Below, piece by piece: positions 1-9,456 of a stretch of 64,000 nt of DNA. The notes beneath the pieces are model-generated. The model saw nothing but the letters and a program-made list of their open reading frames with translations. It was not told where the DNA came from and did no database searches. A program made the translations under genes and the position numbers. Position 1 is the first letter of the stretch, and every line of letters starts with the position of its first letter. This DNA is from UBA1858 sp965262455 (lineage in GTDB: Bacteria; Pseudomonadota; Gammaproteobacteria; UBA4575): positions 62,001 through 126,000 of the forward strand of contig CBDHFH010000007.1 of assembly GCA_965262455.1 (NCBI GenBank), written 5' to 3'.

Positions 1-697
1 TTCCAATGGACTGACGCTTTAACTTTATGGGCTCTGACATATAGACCATGAAGTTAACGATATCTTTAATTGCTTTATCGTATTCCTCAGGCGTCATTTT
101 CCCAGGCATGGTTATTTCGAATAATTCTTTTTTCTTGCCGTGTGCACCATGGCCATCGTCCTCATGATGATCATCTCCGTGATGCTCATCCGCCTTAAGC
201 GTTTGCAGGCCTTGCAACTCCCATAATACATGAGGCATTGATGTTCCAGGAAACTGTAAATTATTTACACCTCTGATAGCTGATTCATCGACATAGAAAG
301 TTTTCAAGAAACTGTAGATCCAATCAGCCCCTCGTGAGCGTGCACGTACGCTTAAATCAGGAGGTGGTGCACCAAACCATTCTTTGCCTTGCTCGGGTGT
401 CAGAGCCACTGTCATGGTGTCTCCAAACTTTCTTCCAGTGAAAATTAAATGCTCGCGCATATTTTCTTCACTGATACCCAAATCAGCGGCCACACGATTG
501 TAGCGACTGTAAGCAGCAGAGTGGCAAGATAAACAGTAGTTCATGAAGTACTTGGCGCCACGTTGCAATGACTTTTTATGATGCACATCAACATGCATTT
601 CATAAATCGTGCCGCCACCACCTGCAGCCCATGTTGTGGAAAATACAGCAGTACCAAGCAGGGCGCTTACACAAATTATGTTAATAATACTCTTCAT
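1..697 (-). CDS. petC: Cytochrome c1 of the bc1 complex (partial, 3' end off window)
   Basis: Membrane-anchored c-type cytochrome that passes electrons from the Rieske protein to a soluble cytochrome c. Translation from the ATG at 697 gives a signal peptide (residues 1-25), a CLSCH haem-attachment motif at residues 55-59 and the distal methionine in GTSMPHVLW. Near residue 170 there is an Asp/His-rich insert ending in a Lys run. The C-terminal anchor helix is cut off by the window edge. The start codon overlaps the petB stop by four bases (ATGA), so the two are translationally coupled at the end of petA-petB-petC. The family call is firm. The histidine-rich insert is unusual in density and might bind metal, but that is inference. 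Confidence 0.95.
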   Translation of the reverse strand, partial: MKSIINIICVSALLGTAVFSTTWAAGGGGTIYEMHVDVHHKKSLQRGAKYFMNYCLSCHSAAYSRYNRVAADLGISEENMREHLIFTGRKFGDTMTVALTPEQGKEWFGAPPPDLSVRARSRGADWIYSFLKTFYVDESAIRGVNNLQFPGTSMPHVLWELQGLQTLKADEHHGDDHHEDDGHGAHGKKKELFEITMPGKMTPEEYDKAIKDIVNFMVYMSEPIKLKRQSIG

Positions 698-2085
698 GAA
701 GTAACCCTCTCTGGAACTTGTTTATCTTGATCTAGATTAGTAAATGCTGCACCTAATAACGTCACAACTAAGTAAGCGACTGGAATAATCCAAGTCTTCC
801 ATGTCAACTCAGAAATCTCAGGATTGTTTCTGAAGAAATCATAAAAAGTTATTAAGCCAACGAAAACAACAAACCAACCGATGTAGTACATGGCTGAGCG
901 TTGCGTGCTATAGATTGCTAACACGGCAAAAAATAGGAAGTATAATTCTGATAATCTAAGTGCCATTTGCGAAGCCATTGGCGTCACCGCCTGCATGCCT
1001 AGATAACCAAGCCAAACAAAAGCAACCAAGAAAACAAACAAGTTCACTTTATAAAGTGCACTTCTATATCGTATCGATCTGACTTTGTTTTTATCGATCC
1101 ATGGCAGAACAAACAACACTGCGACAGCCGCAAACATGGCCATTACACCCCAGAATGGGTTAGGTATCGCGCGAAGTACTGTATAGAAGGGAGTGAAGTA
1201 CCACACGGGTGCAATGTGCTCAGGCGTCGCCAGCGGATTAGCCGGTTCAAAATTCGCATGTTCCAGGAAGTATCCGCCCATCTCAGGCGCAAAGAACACA
1301 ACTAATGCAAAGATAAATAAGAACACCACCACACCAACAATATCTTTCACTGTGTAGTAAGGGTGGAATGGAATACCATCTAGAGGGATACCATCAGCGC
1401 CTTTGTTCTTCTTAATTTCAACACCATCAGGGTTGTTTGATCCTACTGTATGAAGTGCAGCGATATGTGCAACAACCAAACCTAGCAACACAATCGGAAC
1501 TGCAATCACATGCAAGGCAAAGAAACGGTTTAGGGTCGCATCTGATACCACATAATCACCACGTATCCATAATGCTAACTCATCTCCTACCACCGGAATG
1601 GTACCGAATAAATTAACAATTACTTGCGCACCCCAGTAAGACATTTGACCCCAAGGTAATAAGTAACCCATGAATGCTTCCGCCATCAGGCAGAGATAAA
1701 TCATCATGCCGAAGATCCAAATCAACTCACGTGGTTGTTTGAATGAGCCATACATTAATCCGCGCAGCATATGTAAGTAGACCACCACGAAAAATGCGGA
1801 TGCCCCGGTCGAATGCATGTATCGCACTAACCATCCCCAGTTGACATCCCGCATGATGTATTCCACTGAGGCAAATGCTAACTCGGCATCAGGTTTGTAA
1901 TGCATTGTGAGGAAAATTCCCGTGACAATTTGTATCACAAGAACTAACAGTGCTAGAGAACCAAAGAAATACCAAAAGTTAAAGTTCTTTGGTGCATAGT
2001 ATTTTGATAGATGTGCTTCCCAAAATTCAATGACAGGCAGTCTCGAATCTACCCAGCCAATAATTCCACCAACTTTGTTTGTCAT
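694..2085 (-). CDS. petB: Ubiquinol-cytochrome c reductase, cytochrome b subunit
   Basis: Core membrane subunit of the bc1 complex, carrying two b haems and the quinol oxidation and reduction sites. The 463-residue product has eight or so hydrophobic helices. Haem-ligand histidine pairs lie in helix B (MHSTG ... YLHMLRG) and helix D (FALHV ... VVAHIAALH). The Qo-site loop motif reads PVWY instead of the mitochondrial PEWY, a variant I recall from beta- and gammaproteobacteria. It follows petA with no gap and overlaps petC, as expected for a single petABC transcript. Periplasm-facing quinol oxidation makes this part of an aerobic or nitrate-respiring chain. Confidence 0.97.
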   Translation of the reverse strand: MTNKVGGIIGWVDSRLPVIEFWEAHLSKYYAPKNFNFWYFFGSLALLVLVIQIVTGIFLTMHYKPDAELAFASVEYIMRDVNWGWLVRYMHSTGASAFFVVVYLHMLRGLMYGSFKQPRELIWIFGMMIYLCLMAEAFMGYLLPWGQMSYWGAQVIVNLFGTIPVVGDELALWIRGDYVVSDATLNRFFALHVIAVPIVLLGLVVAHIAALHTVGSNNPDGVEIKKNKGADGIPLDGIPFHPYYTVKDIVGVVVFLFIFALVVFFAPEMGGYFLEHANFEPANPLATPEHIAPVWYFTPFYTVLRAIPNPFWGVMAMFAAVAVLFVLPWIDKNKVRSIRYRSALYKVNLFVFLVAFVWLGYLGMQAVTPMASQMALRLSELYFLFFAVLAIYSTQRSAMYYIGWFVVFVGLITFYDFFRNNPEISELTWKTWIIPVAYLVVTLLGAAFTNLDQDKQVPERVTS

Positions 2086-2688
2086 TTATGCCGCTCCCTC
2101 GTCAAGTTCACCCACTAATATCAAGTTATCTGTCAGATATTTGTAAGGAGGAACTTCTAAATTTTTATTTGCTGGAACATTCTTATATACACGGCCAGCC
2201 AAATCGAAAAATGAACCATGGCAAGGGCAATAAAACCCACCCACCCAGTCAGGGCCTAAATCTTCCGGTGCTAACTCTGGACGGAACGTTGGCGAACACC
2301 CAAGGTGTGTACATATACCGACTAATACCAGCACATCTGGTCTCAGTGAACGCATTTGATTTTGTGCAAAGGCCGGCTGTTGATCTGGTGCAGCATTTGA
2401 ATTTGGGTCTCGCACTCTTGCTTCAGTTTTCGCTAGGTTAGACACCATTTGCTCGGATCGACGCACGATCCATACCGGTTTACGACGCCATTCCACTTGA
2501 ATTTTTTGGCCAGGCTCTAATTTACTGACATCCACTTCAACTGGCGCACCCGACGCAAGTGCCTTAGCACTGGGGCTCATGGTGGATAGAAATGGAACGA
2601 CTGCGACCGCAGCACCGACAGCACCCACTACACTCGCACTCACCGTCAACATCTTACGACGGCCCGCGTCTACTACGTGCTCCGACAT
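2086..2688 (-). CDS. petA: Rieske iron-sulfur subunit of the bc1 complex
   Basis: The 200-residue protein carries the high-potential [2Fe-2S] cluster that takes the first electron from quinol. The ligand motifs CTHLGC (about residues 126-131) and CPCHGS (about 153-158) are intact, each giving one Cys and one His, with the paired disulfide cysteines. The N-terminus has a twin-arginine type signal anchor (RRKMLTVSASVVGAVGAA), consistent with folding before Tat export. It is the first gene of petABC. About 157 bases upstream separate it from the Nif3-like gene on the same strand, so its promoter should lie there. Confidence 0.97.
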   Translation of the reverse strand: MSEHVVDAGRRKMLTVSASVVGAVGAAVAVVPFLSTMSPSAKALASGAPVEVDVSKLEPGQKIQVEWRRKPVWIVRRSEQMVSNLAKTEARVRDPNSNAAPDQQPAFAQNQMRSLRPDVLVLVGICTHLGCSPTFRPELAPEDLGPDWVGGFYCPCHGSFFDLAGRVYKNVPANKNLEVPPYKYLTDNLILVGELDEGAA

Positions 2689-2845
2689 GTAACTCTCCTT
2701 ATCGATTATCTAATAATCTGTGTTTAGCTAGCTTCCCGCGCGACAGATAGCTCCCTCATAGCGAATCTTAGTCTGCCACCTAAAAGCGCGGTAGGATGGC
2801 GTAACTGGTAAAAAACGTCAAGGCGAAATCAGTATTCTACTATCT

Positions 2846-3604
2846 TTAAGCAGGATTTATTTCATCAAAAAAGCGATGCTCCAGGGCAAATTTATCGGCC
2901 AGATGAGTGGCAAGTGCCTGGGCTCCATAGCGCTCAGTGGCATGGTGTCCGGCGGCGATAAAATGCAGCCCGGATTCGCGGGCAATATGTACCGTTTGCT
3001 CTGAAATCTCGCCAGTCAAATATACGTCTGCCTGACACTCCACGGCATGCTCAATCATATGTTGCGCTCCTCCCGTACATAGCGCAATTTTCTGTACTAT
3101 TTCAGGCCCACCGTCGATATGAATGGCTTGCCTATCCAATGCACGCTCGCATAACGTCACGAACTCGGCGATTTTCACGGGTGACACAAGCATGCCCACA
3201 TTCCCAATCGGTGTTTTTTTGTCTTTTTGAAGTGGTTTCAGGGCATCAATGCCTAATCTTTGAGCAAGTTGGGCGTTATTCCCGACCACTGGATGCGCAT
3301 CGAGAGGCAAATGATAACCCAGAAGACTCACATCAGCATTCAGTAAGGCGCCTAGGCGGCGCTTTTTCATACCCACGATCACCGCACGTTCATTTTTCCA
3401 AAAGTAGCCATGATGGACCAATATACATTGCGCACCCCATTCAATGGCGCGCTCAACCACTGACAAATTTGCACTAACAGCACTGGCCAGCTTTTGGATA
3501 TGGGGTTGCCCTTCAACCTGCAGTCCATTCGGACAATAATCAGAAAATTCATTAACGTTTAAATAGTCATCGGCGTAACTTGCGATGTCAGTCAATGTGG
3601 CCAT
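2846..3604 (-). CDS. Nif3/YbgI-family dinuclear metal protein
   Basis: A 252-residue protein of the NIF3 family, often labelled GTP cyclohydrolase I type 2-like, whose reaction is not established. The dimetal-site signatures are visible: a His-His pair in VHHGYFW (about residues 64-65), Asp in LPLDAHP, and the C-terminal HHATERYG histidine and glutamate. Length matches the single-domain form without the inserted PII-like domain. The start is an ATG at 3604. It is divergent from the DegS-like gene across a 99-base gap and is not obviously linked to petABC in function. Confidence 0.88.
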   Translation of the reverse strand: MATLTDIASYADDYLNVNEFSDYCPNGLQVEGQPHIQKLASAVSANLSVVERAIEWGAQCILVHHGYFWKNERAVIVGMKKRRLGALLNADVSLLGYHLPLDAHPVVGNNAQLAQRLGIDALKPLQKDKKTPIGNVGMLVSPVKIAEFVTLCERALDRQAIHIDGGPEIVQKIALCTGGAQHMIEHAVECQADVYLTGEISEQTVHIARESGLHFIAAGHHATERYGAQALATHLADKFALEHRFFDEINPA

Positions 3605-3703
3605 ACATGAATATTGAGTAGTGTGAGTGAGAGTTTTGGGAACTCAATACTAACAGGGACGCGTGCTGACGTCAGGCACATCACATGCTAGTGTAAGCAG
3701 CCC

Positions 3704-4846
3704 ATGTTGCCACGTAAATTACTGACATTTTTAGCACAATCTGCTGCGGTAGGAATAATTGCTGCTGCGGCTTTAATTTTTCTCATGCCGAATACCTGGC
3801 TACAGACAACAGATACTGAAAATATACCTAGCAATGTGTTATCTGGCCCATTTTCATATGCAGATGCTGTGGCCCGCGCCGCCCCTGCTGTCGTAAATAT
3901 TTATACAAAAAAACTGGTCGCCGGCAACAGAAGGTTTACTACTAATAATCCTCAGTTAGAACGCATGTTAAGAAACATGTATGGAAGAAAATTAGATCGC
4001 ACTGTGACTAGTCTTGGGTCGGGGGTGATTGTCACACCTGAAGGTCATATCTTGACTAATAATCATGTGATCGAGAACGCAGAAGAAATTGAAGTCTTCC
4101 TGCGCGATGGACGACAGCTAATAGCCAGAGTGGTGGGCGCTGATCCAGAAACGGATCTTGCCGTTCTACAAATAAGTGCCGCGGATGTTCCAAGTATCAC
4201 TTTTGCTACATTGAACCCTCTTGCGGTGGGTGATGTTGTGCTTGCGATTGGTAACCCATTTGGTCTGGGCCAAACAGTTTCGCAAGGCATTATCAGTGCG
4301 ACTGGACGCAATCAACTCGGCATAAATGTATTTGAAAATTATATTCAGACCGATGCCGCGATTAATCCGGGTAATTCAGGTGGTGCACTAATCAACGCGC
4401 GCGGTGAACTGATTGGCATTAACACCATTACCTCTTCTCAGAACGGTAACTCGGTCGGCATTGGTTTTGCCATCCCCATTGGCCTTGCGCAACAAGTCAT
4501 GAGACATATGATTCAATACGGACGTGTATTACGCGGCTGGATTGGTATTCGGGTACAGGATATATCGCCCCAGTTATCAGAGTCATTTGGCTTAACGGAT
4601 ATGGGAGGGGTATTAGTGTCTGGCGTTGTGCGTGACGGCCCGGCACACTCAGCGGGCTTATTCCCTGGCGACATTATAATATCGATGAATGATCATCCGA
4701 TTAGCGATGAAAAACAGGTCCTGAATGAAGTTATTCGGGTAAGCCCACAACAGCCATTGACGGTTAAAGGTATTCGTGATGGGAATCTTGCTGAATGGAC
4801 AGTTGAAGTTGGCCAAAGACCAATTTATGGTTCCTTGACTTACTAG
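3704..4846 (+). CDS. DegS/AlgW-type periplasmic serine protease with one PDZ domain
   Basis: HtrA-family protease of 380 residues with an N-terminal membrane anchor (about residues 8-28), a trypsin-like domain and a single C-terminal PDZ domain (about 270-370). The catalytic triad is visible as H121 (TNNHVIEN), D151 (DPETDLAVLQ) and S225 (NPGNSGGAL). One PDZ domain and a retained anchor, rather than a cleaved signal and two PDZ domains, fit DegS/AlgW, the site-1 protease that cleaves anti-sigma factor RseA/MucA in the envelope stress response. No rseA or rpoE lies nearby, so the target is inferred from family. A DegQ-like role without stress signalling is the main alternative. Confidence 0.9.
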   Translation: MLPRKLLTFLAQSAAVGIIAAAALIFLMPNTWLQTTDTENIPSNVLSGPFSYADAVARAAPAVVNIYTKKLVAGNRRFTTNNPQLERMLRNMYGRKLDRTVTSLGSGVIVTPEGHILTNNHVIENAEEIEVFLRDGRQLIARVVGADPETDLAVLQISAADVPSITFATLNPLAVGDVVLAIGNPFGLGQTVSQGIISATGRNQLGINVFENYIQTDAAINPGNSGGALINARGELIGINTITSSQNGNSVGIGFAIPIGLAQQVMRHMIQYGRVLRGWIGIRVQDISPQLSESFGLTDMGGVLVSGVVRDGPAHSAGLFPGDIIISMNDHPISDEKQVLNEVIRVSPQQPLTVKGIRDGNLAEWTVEVGQRPIYGSLTY

Positions 4847-5003
4847 ATTTAATTTTTGAGTGTATTAACCGTACGTCATTCAGCACTGCGGCGTGACCGT
4901 ATATCCTTAAGTTGTAATTGCTTGCAAACTTATCACTTGCTTTATAGTCAAAGCTGGCATATCACTTTCATCAAATAATAACTCTATAGATAAACGCCTC
5001 CCC

Positions 5004-5534
5004 GTGATAAAAATAATAATTAAACTTGCGGTATTAGTTTTTACTACCTATAGTTTAAGTGTACCGTATATTTATGCAAAACAGCCCGCACGCATCATTG
5101 CCGGGTGGGTAGAAAAAGTCCGCATTGAAAATCAAGATTACGACGTAAAAGCAAAGTTAGATACGGGCGCCAAAACATCTTCCATTTACGCAACCAATGT
5201 AGAGCCGTTTAAAAAAGACGGCAAGCGCTGGGCACGATTTACTTTACATCTCACCGACAGCAAAGGCACGAAACATAAACTTAACTTGGAAAGGCCACGC
5301 GCGCGCAAAGCTAATATAAAAAATCATGATGGCAATCATGACAAACGTTATGTGGTTGAACTTGATATATGCTTTAATGGCAGAAAATACACAAGTGAAT
5401 TCACACTCGCCGACCGAAGTGAATACATTTATGCCGTGTTACTTGGAAGACAGTTTCTTAAAACCACGGCCATCGTTGACCCCGATAAAACTTTTTTAAC
5501 TCTTTCAGCATGCCCGAGTGACATGATGCATTAA
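5004..5534 (+). CDS. Secreted retropepsin-like protease (RimK-associated zinc-protease family)
   Basis: 176-residue protein beginning at GTG 5004, with a signal peptide (residues 1-25, ending near IYAKQ). It belongs to the family named 'putative ATP-dependent zinc protease' (PF05618), which is structurally a retropepsin-like aspartyl protease. The active-site motif KLDTGAKTSS (about residue 50) and the flap/Psi-loop sequence VLLGRQFL are both present. It is the first gene of a four-gene plus-strand operon with an inactive transglutaminase, an ATP-grasp ligase and an M14 deacylase. The family repeatedly co-occurs with ATP-grasp peptide ligases, so it probably trims or removes amino-acid tags; its substrate is unknown. 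Confidence 0.85.
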   Translation: MIKIIIKLAVLVFTTYSLSVPYIYAKQPARIIAGWVEKVRIENQDYDVKAKLDTGAKTSSIYATNVEPFKKDGKRWARFTLHLTDSKGTKHKLNLERPRARKANIKNHDGNHDKRYVVELDICFNGRKYTSEFTLADRSEYIYAVLLGRQFLKTTAIVDPDKTFLTLSACPSDMMH

Positions 5535-5551
5535 CTTAAGTTAAATTTTCC

Positions 5552-7087
5552 ATGCATAGAGCTCCAGTTATATTTTGGTCAATTGTATTAATTACGATTG
5601 GCCTGGCCATTTTCTTACATAAAAGTTTGCAGTTGGATTTCCCATTAACTGCGGATAAAGAAACTGAGGCGTGGACGGTACAGGCCAGATTAAGTTTTGA
5701 TGCTAATCGACGTAATATTAAAGCGACATTAGATATCCCCGATAACACACCAGGCTTCACACAGCTTGAAGAATATTTTATCTCAGGCAAGTTTGGTCTA
5801 AATATAAATAATAATGACGATGACAAAACCGCCAATTGGGCAATTAGAACAGCGCAAGGCAGACAAACTCTTTATTACCGGACTACCGTAACCAAAACGC
5901 ATGCCAAAGCAAAATGGTCGAGTGTGCCCACTTATCCTGAAGCACCTTATTTTGCCGAGCCCTACTCCACTGCGGTAAACAAAATTATAGAAGATGTGCG
6001 CAGTCAATCTGCCGACACATATACATTTACTTATGAACTAATTAATCAACTTAAATCCTCCGACGCGAATGAGAACATCTCACTTATTCGTGGACTGGCT
6101 GATTCTAATCAAGACATCGCTAACCTGGTGATAAAACTACTGTCAGTTGCACACATTCCAACACGAAAAATTTGGGTGATTGCATTATCCGATGCAACAA
6201 ATAACACACAACCTCGCGTTTTAATACAAGCATATAATGGGGATGATTGGCTGACCTTTGATCCTAGCAACGGGCAATCCGGTATCCCGGCAAATCACTT
6301 GGTTTGGAAAGTTGGTGATGAACCTTTTTATTATTTAAAAAACGGTAGGAACGGTGACTTGCAGTTCTCTGTAACTAAGTCATACATCGAACTACTGGAT
6401 GTCGCTAAACAAAATGCAAAGCAAAGTGGTTCAATGCTTACCGGGTTAACATTGTCAGCATTGCCGGTACAGAGCCAAAACACCTATCGCCTACTGTTAA
6501 TGGTACCCCTCGGCGCATTGCTGGTTGTGTTCATGCGTACCTTCATTGGCGTGCAAACATTTGGCACATTCATGCCTATTTTAATTGCTGTGGCGTTTAG
6601 AGAAACGCAATTATTTTGGGGTATTATTTTGTTTACTGCCATTGTGTTTATCGGTTTATTAATTCGCTTTTATCTCGAGCATTTACGTTTACTGCTTATC
6701 CCGAGGCTAGCTGTAATATTGGTCACTGTTGTTATCTTAATGTTGGCGATAAGCTTAATCACCAGCCGACTTGGCATCGATAGACTGTTATCCGTGTCAT
6801 TATTTCCTATGGTTATCTTAGCCATGACCATTGAACGTATGTCGATTGCATGGGAAGAGAATGGAGCGCAAGCGGCATTATTTCAAGGATTCGGCAGTTT
6901 AGTCGTGGCAAGTTTTGGTTATCTGTTAATGACCAGCGAGCAACTTTCTTATTTGATGTTTGTGTTTCCTGAATTATTGCTTGTCATTTTAGGTATTTGT
7001 TTACTCATGGGGCGTTACACCGGATACCGGCTAAGCGAACTGATTCGTTTCAAAGATATCGCCAAGGTAAAGCCTAAAGACTCATGA
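5552..7087 (+). CDS. Inactive transglutaminase fused to a 7-TM domain
   Basis: 511 residues: an N-terminal membrane helix (residues 6-25), a periplasmic transglutaminase-like fold (about 40-270), then about seven hydrophobic helices (320-500). This is the transglut_i_TM plus 7TM_transglut pair (PF14400/PF14402). The catalytic Cys expected near SNQDIANL is absent and the His position is not His, while the DPSNG segment corresponding to the Asp site remains. It should therefore bind rather than cleave or crosslink peptides. It begins 17 bases after the retropepsin gene and overlaps the ATP-grasp gene by four bases (ATGA). A role as membrane scaffold or peptide receptor is inference. Confidence 0.87.
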   Translation: MHRAPVIFWSIVLITIGLAIFLHKSLQLDFPLTADKETEAWTVQARLSFDANRRNIKATLDIPDNTPGFTQLEEYFISGKFGLNINNNDDDKTANWAIRTAQGRQTLYYRTTVTKTHAKAKWSSVPTYPEAPYFAEPYSTAVNKIIEDVRSQSADTYTFTYELINQLKSSDANENISLIRGLADSNQDIANLVIKLLSVAHIPTRKIWVIALSDATNNTQPRVLIQAYNGDDWLTFDPSNGQSGIPANHLVWKVGDEPFYYLKNGRNGDLQFSVTKSYIELLDVAKQNAKQSGSMLTGLTLSALPVQSQNTYRLLLMVPLGALLVVFMRTFIGVQTFGTFMPILIAVAFRETQLFWGIILFTAIVFIGLLIRFYLEHLRLLLIPRLAVILVTVVILMLAISLITSRLGIDRLLSVSLFPMVILAMTIERMSIAWEENGAQAALFQGFGSLVVASFGYLLMTSEQLSYLMFVFPELLLVILGICLLMGRYTGYRLSELIRFKDIAKVKPKDS

Positions 7088-8025
7088 TCGGTTTAGTGCG
7101 TCCAAATACTTTGCGCAAACATGGCGTACTAGGCATTAATCAACGCAACAGTGATTACATAATGCGTTACAATCCGCGACATCTTTACCCATTAGTCGAT
7201 GACAAATTAACGACTAAAAGCCTGGCTGTGCAAAACGGTGTTGCGGTACCCAAGCTGTATGCAACCATCGAGTTCAATCATGAAATCAATTCTCTCGAAA
7301 CACAACTACAGACTAATCATGAAGTTGTAATTAAGCCTGCTCATGGTAGCGGCGGAAATGGCATTTTAGTATTAGCGGGTAAAATCGGTAAGTTCTATAA
7401 AACGGCCGGTGGTGACCTTATCAGTCTCAACTCCGTTAAACATTACGTAGCGAATATTTTATCCGGTATGTATAGCTTAGGCGGCTTACCTGATAAGGCA
7501 TTTTTGGAATACTGCGTTAAGTTTGATCCTATATTTAATGACGTCAGCTTCAAAGGTGTACCCGATATTCGCATTATCGTATTCAGGGGTGTTCCAATAT
7601 CAGCCATGATTCGTTTACCCACCAGCAAGTCAGGCGGTAAGGCTAATCTCCATCAGGGGGCGATTGGTGTTGGTATTGACCTTAAGACAGGCAAAACCAC
7701 CTATGCCGTGAGTGGCAATTACATCACATCCATGCACCCCGATACCGGACACTCCATTCATGATATAGAAATCCCTCAATGGGAGAAAATTCTAAAGATT
7801 GCCGTTAAATGTGCAGATACAGTTGGCCTAGGTTACCTGGGAGTAGACATGGTTTTAGATAAAGAACTCGGGCCATTAATGCTGGAACTGAATGCGCGAC
7901 CCGGCCTGAATGTGCAATTAGCCAATCAACAAGGCTTACAAATCAATTTGGATAAAATTGAGCGTCTTGAGCATATACCTCAAGACGTCACACAGAGAAT
8001 TACGCTTGCACAATCATTATATTGA
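7084..8025 (+). CDS. RimK-related alpha-L-glutamate ligase-like ATP-grasp enzyme
   Basis: 313-residue cytoplasmic ATP-grasp protein. The nucleotide-binding loop KPAHGSGGNGILVL (about residues 85-100) and the C-terminal Mg/ATP motif MLELNARPGLNVQ are clear. It belongs to the rimK-related subfamily that travels with the inactive-transglutaminase and retropepsin genes. Such enzymes form amide bonds, typically adding glutamate to a protein or peptide carboxylate. Overlap with the preceding stop codon indicates coupled translation. With no ribosomal S6 gene nearby, the acceptor is unknown. Ligation of a small-molecule amine to an envelope peptide is an equally possible reading. Confidence 0.87.
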   Translation: MIGLVRPNTLRKHGVLGINQRNSDYIMRYNPRHLYPLVDDKLTTKSLAVQNGVAVPKLYATIEFNHEINSLETQLQTNHEVVIKPAHGSGGNGILVLAGKIGKFYKTAGGDLISLNSVKHYVANILSGMYSLGGLPDKAFLEYCVKFDPIFNDVSFKGVPDIRIIVFRGVPISAMIRLPTSKSGGKANLHQGAIGVGIDLKTGKTTYAVSGNYITSMHPDTGHSIHDIEIPQWEKILKIAVKCADTVGLGYLGVDMVLDKELGPLMLELNARPGLNVQLANQQGLQINLDKIERLEHIPQDVTQRITLAQSLY

Positions 8026-8031
8026 ACCGAT

Positions 8032-9432
8032 ATGATTCAATCCTATTGTTTATTCACTAAACGACAATTAAGTCTCGTATCAATAACATTATTGTTAGCG
8101 ATTAATGCTATTGCCAGTGATGTTGAGCTTGATGAAAATACACCGCCACACCCTATCGAGACCAACCTCAAACTCGAAGCGATTGATAAACCCACCGTTG
8201 CACCCAATCTCGATTTAAAAGAAGTCGCTCCATTACCTGAACCTGTGCCGGAACCGATAATTGAACCTGGCGAAGTAAATGAACAGATAGATGATGGAGT
8301 TAAAGTCCCTGCCGATTCCATAATGGATAAACCAACAGATAATGAAGAAACTGAAACACTATCAGATACAGAACAAACTGATACGGATCAGCCACAAACG
8401 AGCCAGCAAAAAAAATTAGTCATTCTGGGCGCAGAAGTTCCAAAGAACTCATCAACACGACTAGCATGGTCACCACAAATTACTATTTCCGGTTTAGCTC
8501 TGCCCACTCCTGTGCTGGTTATCAACGGCGCCAAAGATGGACCTACAGTTTGCTTAACAAGCGCCATACATGGTGACGAATTGAATGGTATCGAAGTTGT
8601 GCGTCGCGTGATGTACAACATAGACCCAGGAAAGTTAGCGGGCACTTTAATAGGTGTACCTATAGTTAACTTACAAGGATTTCAACGCACATCTAGATAT
8701 TTATCTGATCGTAGAGATTTAAATCGTTATTTTCCAGGCGAACCCAACGGGAGCCTAGCTTCGAGAATTGCATTTTCACTTTTTACTAAAGTGATACGTC
8801 ACTGTGATTATTTAATTGATTTACATACAGGTTCCTTTCGCAGGAACAATTTACCGCAAATACGTGCCAACATGAGTGATCCTAAAGTAGCAGAATTTGT
8901 TAGTAATTTTGACAAAATAGCCATTGTGCATCATGCCGGCGGGCCAGGCATGTTACGTACTGTGGCAAATTATAATGGCATCGTGGCACTCACCATGGAA
9001 CTTGGTGAATCATTACGTATTCAAGAAAATCAAATTGAAGCTGGCACGTATAGTATAAACAGCATGCTTGATAAATTAGAAATGTATACGCGCGCTTTTA
9101 TTTGGGGTGACCCCAAACCAACTTACTATGAGTCACTTTGGTTACGCGCTGAAAGTGGCGGCATATTATTTAGTGAAATGGATTTAGGTGATCGCGTGTC
9201 CTCAGGTGACGTACTAGGATTTGTAACAGATCCAATTACTAATCTGCGTACAGAATTAGTCTCACCTGTGAATGGCAATATTATCGGCATGGCTGTTAAT
9301 CAGGTAGTGATCCCCGGATTCGCAGCCTATCATATTGGTATTGAGTCTACTCAAGAGGATATGGCTAAATCGGAACACGAACCGATGCCATCTGACATTG
9401 GTGCTGATGGCGAGGCGATAGAACCCGAGTGA
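8032..9432 (+). CDS. Secreted succinylglutamate desuccinylase/aspartoacylase-family (M14) hydrolase
   Basis: 466 residues: signal peptide (1-28, ending INAIASD), an acidic Pro/Glu-rich linker (about 30-130) and an AstE/AspA zinc carboxypeptidase-like domain. The zinc ligands are visible in AIHGDE (His and Glu) and DLHTG (His), with the catalytic Glu in TMELGES. A C-terminal beta module (about 360-440) ends the fold. It starts six bases after the ATP-grasp stop, so it closes the four-gene operon. Export places it with the retropepsin on the far side of the membrane from the ligase, which suggests trimming or deacylation of the ligase product. That pairing is inference. Confidence 0.85.
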   Translation: MIQSYCLFTKRQLSLVSITLLLAINAIASDVELDENTPPHPIETNLKLEAIDKPTVAPNLDLKEVAPLPEPVPEPIIEPGEVNEQIDDGVKVPADSIMDKPTDNEETETLSDTEQTDTDQPQTSQQKKLVILGAEVPKNSSTRLAWSPQITISGLALPTPVLVINGAKDGPTVCLTSAIHGDELNGIEVVRRVMYNIDPGKLAGTLIGVPIVNLQGFQRTSRYLSDRRDLNRYFPGEPNGSLASRIAFSLFTKVIRHCDYLIDLHTGSFRRNNLPQIRANMSDPKVAEFVSNFDKIAIVHHAGGPGMLRTVANYNGIVALTMELGESLRIQENQIEAGTYSINSMLDKLEMYTRAFIWGDPKPTYYESLWLRAESGGILFSEMDLGDRVSSGDVLGFVTDPITNLRTELVSPVNGNIIGMAVNQVVIPGFAAYHIGIESTQEDMAKSEHEPMPSDIGADGEAIEPE

Positions 9433-9456
9433 TCCTGCAAGCAAGAACTTGTATTA

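Noticed and set aside
2079..2441. Plus-strand open frame across the Rieske gene
   Set aside because: It is antisense to petA, has no family features and no ribosome site.
4900..5000. TTGCAA ... TATAGT as a promoter for the retropepsin operon
   Set aside because: Spacing is 15 bases and the -35 matches only four of six positions; too weak to list.
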